A DNA stretch of 64,000 nt, taken from contig NZ_BNAS01000003.1 of assembly GCF_014653785.1 (NCBI RefSeq), forward strand, positions 386,117-450,116, given 5' to 3'. Position 1 is the stretch's first letter. Each line of letters begins with the position of its first letter. The notes beneath the pieces were generated by a model that saw only the letters and a program-made list of their open reading frames with translations, was not told the DNA's origin and ran no database searches. Source of the stretch: Promicromonospora soli. Its GTDB lineage: Bacteria > Actinomycetota > Actinomycetes > Actinomycetales > Cellulomonadaceae. Position numbers and translations under genes: made by a program. Of the stretch, positions 63,317-64,000 are shown one piece after another.

Positions 63317-64000
63317 CGATCCGGCGTACCCGCGTGACCGCCCGGCCGATCGTGCGGCCCGGCAGGGTCAGGCTGGGCCTCGAAAGTCCGGAGAGGGTGT
63401 GACCGGGCAGGGTGAGGCCGGGCATGGTCAGGCTCGGCATGCTCAGGCCGGACAGGCTGAGGCTCGGCAGCCGCTGGATCCCGCGCCGCCAGATGCGCTC
63501 CCGCACCGGCGGCGGCGGCACGTCGAGCTGGGCGTAGAACGCCTCGGCGCAGGCCCGCCAGGAGAAGAGCTCGGCGTACCGGCGGGTGTCCTCGCGGGAG
63601 CAGTCGAGCGCGGCGAGGCACGCGGCGCGCAGGTCGTCGTCGACGGCGCCCGCGCCGGAGCCCGGGATGAGGTCGCGGGGGCCGGGCGCGTCGAACCCGG
63701 CCACCGGTGTGCCCGAAGCCATCGCCTCCAGGATGACCAGGCCGAACGTGTCGGTGCGGCTCGGGAAGACGAGCACGTCGGCGTCGGCGAAGTGCTGGGC
63801 CAGGTCGTCGCCCGAGCGGCGCCCCCGGAAGTGCGCGTCGGGGTAGCGGGCCTGCAGGTCGGCGCGGGCGGGGCCGTCGCCGACCACCACCTTCGAGCCA
63901 GGCAGGTCGAGGGCGAGGAACGCCTCGACGTTCTTCTCCACGGCCAGCCTCCCCACGTACAGGAAGATCGGTCCGGGCAGGCCGGCGAACACGCCGCGCT
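63282..64000 (-). CDS. GT4 family glycosyltransferase with C-terminal repeat tail (5' end outside window)
   Basis: The frame is open through the window edge; 239 codons are seen. The donor-binding half of a GT4 enzyme is clear: FLYVGRLAVEKNVEAFLAL, KVVVGDGPARADLQARYPD, DADVLVFPSRTDTFGLVILEAMASGTPV with the nucleotide-sugar Glu, and FSWRACAEAFYAQL. The last 60 residues hold pentad repeats of the type [GS]L[ST][LM][PS] (SLSLS, GLSMP, SLTMP, GLTLP, SLTLP) followed by an Arg-rich end. The tail is unusual for GT4. Acceptor unknown. Confidence 0.88.
   Translation of the reverse strand, partial: RGVFAGLPGPIFLYVGRLAVEKNVEAFLALDLPGSKVVVGDGPARADLQARYPDAHFRGRRSGDDLAQHFADADVLVFPSRTDTFGLVILEAMASGTPVAGFDAPGPRDLIPGSGAGAVDDDLRAACLAALDCSREDTRRYAELFSWRACAEAFYAQLDVPPPPVRERIWRRGIQRLPSLSLSGLSMPSLTMPGLTLPGHTLSGLSRPSLTLPGRTIGRAVTRVRRIATGLPIRTRRR
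63405..63464. repeat. Four tandem 15-base repeats in the glycosyltransferase tail
   Basis: Four consecutive units starting GGGCAGGGTGAGGCC, GGGCATGGTCAGGCT, CGGCATGCTCAGGCC and GGACAGGCTGAGGCT, with more degenerate copies on both sides. Each encodes one pentad of the protein tail. Confidence 0.75.

Overview
The window is about 64 kb of very GC-rich actinobacterial chromosome. DUF222/HNH endonuclease, ECF41 sigma factor, DUF1918/DUF1876, DUF6510 and HspR-type (HAIR) signals, together with plant-polysaccharide enzymes (GH36, GH62, CE12), suggest a soil or plant-associated Micrococcales bacterium, possibly Promicromonosporaceae. The genus is inferred from gene content only. No rRNA, tRNA, CRISPR array, intact insertion sequence or prophage was recognised.

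Layout. 1-3.7 kb: glycan genes (GH36 alpha-galactosidase, its divergent LacI regulator, a secreted GH62 arabinofuranosidase). 3.8-7.8 kb: an Lrp regulator divergent from a three-gene 2-oxoacid dehydrogenase operon (E1alpha, E1beta, E2; no E3). 7.7-18.1 kb: a nearly complete phenylacetyl-CoA (paa) catabolic cluster in two operons: paaABCDE plus a paaG-like gene leftward, and paaR, then thiolase, hydratase, dehydrogenase and paaZ rightward. Sites resembling the PaaR operator precede both. No phenylacetate-CoA ligase is present, so the adjacent dehydrogenase might supply phenylacetyl-CoA from phenylpyruvate (hypothesis). 18-21 kb: RidA, a gene remnant and a DUF222/HNH gene. 21-29.4 kb: redox genes, namely a sulfite-oxidase-like molybdoenzyme, its likely flavin partner and DUF6510, an ECF41 sigma factor with an NDH-2-like flavoprotein, a CocE hydrolase and a cysteine-less thioredoxin-reductase-like protein.

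29.4-45.5 kb: small regulator/enzyme pairs, many divergent with inverted repeats between them (MarR/Baeyer-Villiger monooxygenase, XRE/SDR, TetR/alpha-beta hydrolase), plus NhaA, a DsbA-like protein, CE12 esterase, isochorismatase/GlxA, AraC/MFS and DedA. 45.5-48 kb: Lrp regulator with a dimethylargininase-like hydrolase and ornithine cyclodeaminase. 48-57.4 kb: M81 peptidase and ROK regulator divergent from a five-gene Dpp/Opp-type ABC importer plus ROK kinase operon. 57.5-64 kb: Hsp20 behind a HAIR element, a Fic remnant, an MccF-like S66 peptidase, XdhC, DUF1918, MoeA and MoaE (molybdenum cofactor), and a GT4 glycosyltransferase with a repeat tail running off the end.

The most distinctive non-coding feature is a set of five long, near-perfect intergenic palindromes (65-95 bp) at 3' ends of transcription units, with unrelated sequences. 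A further palindromic element lies in frame inside the linker of a fused ABC ATPase.
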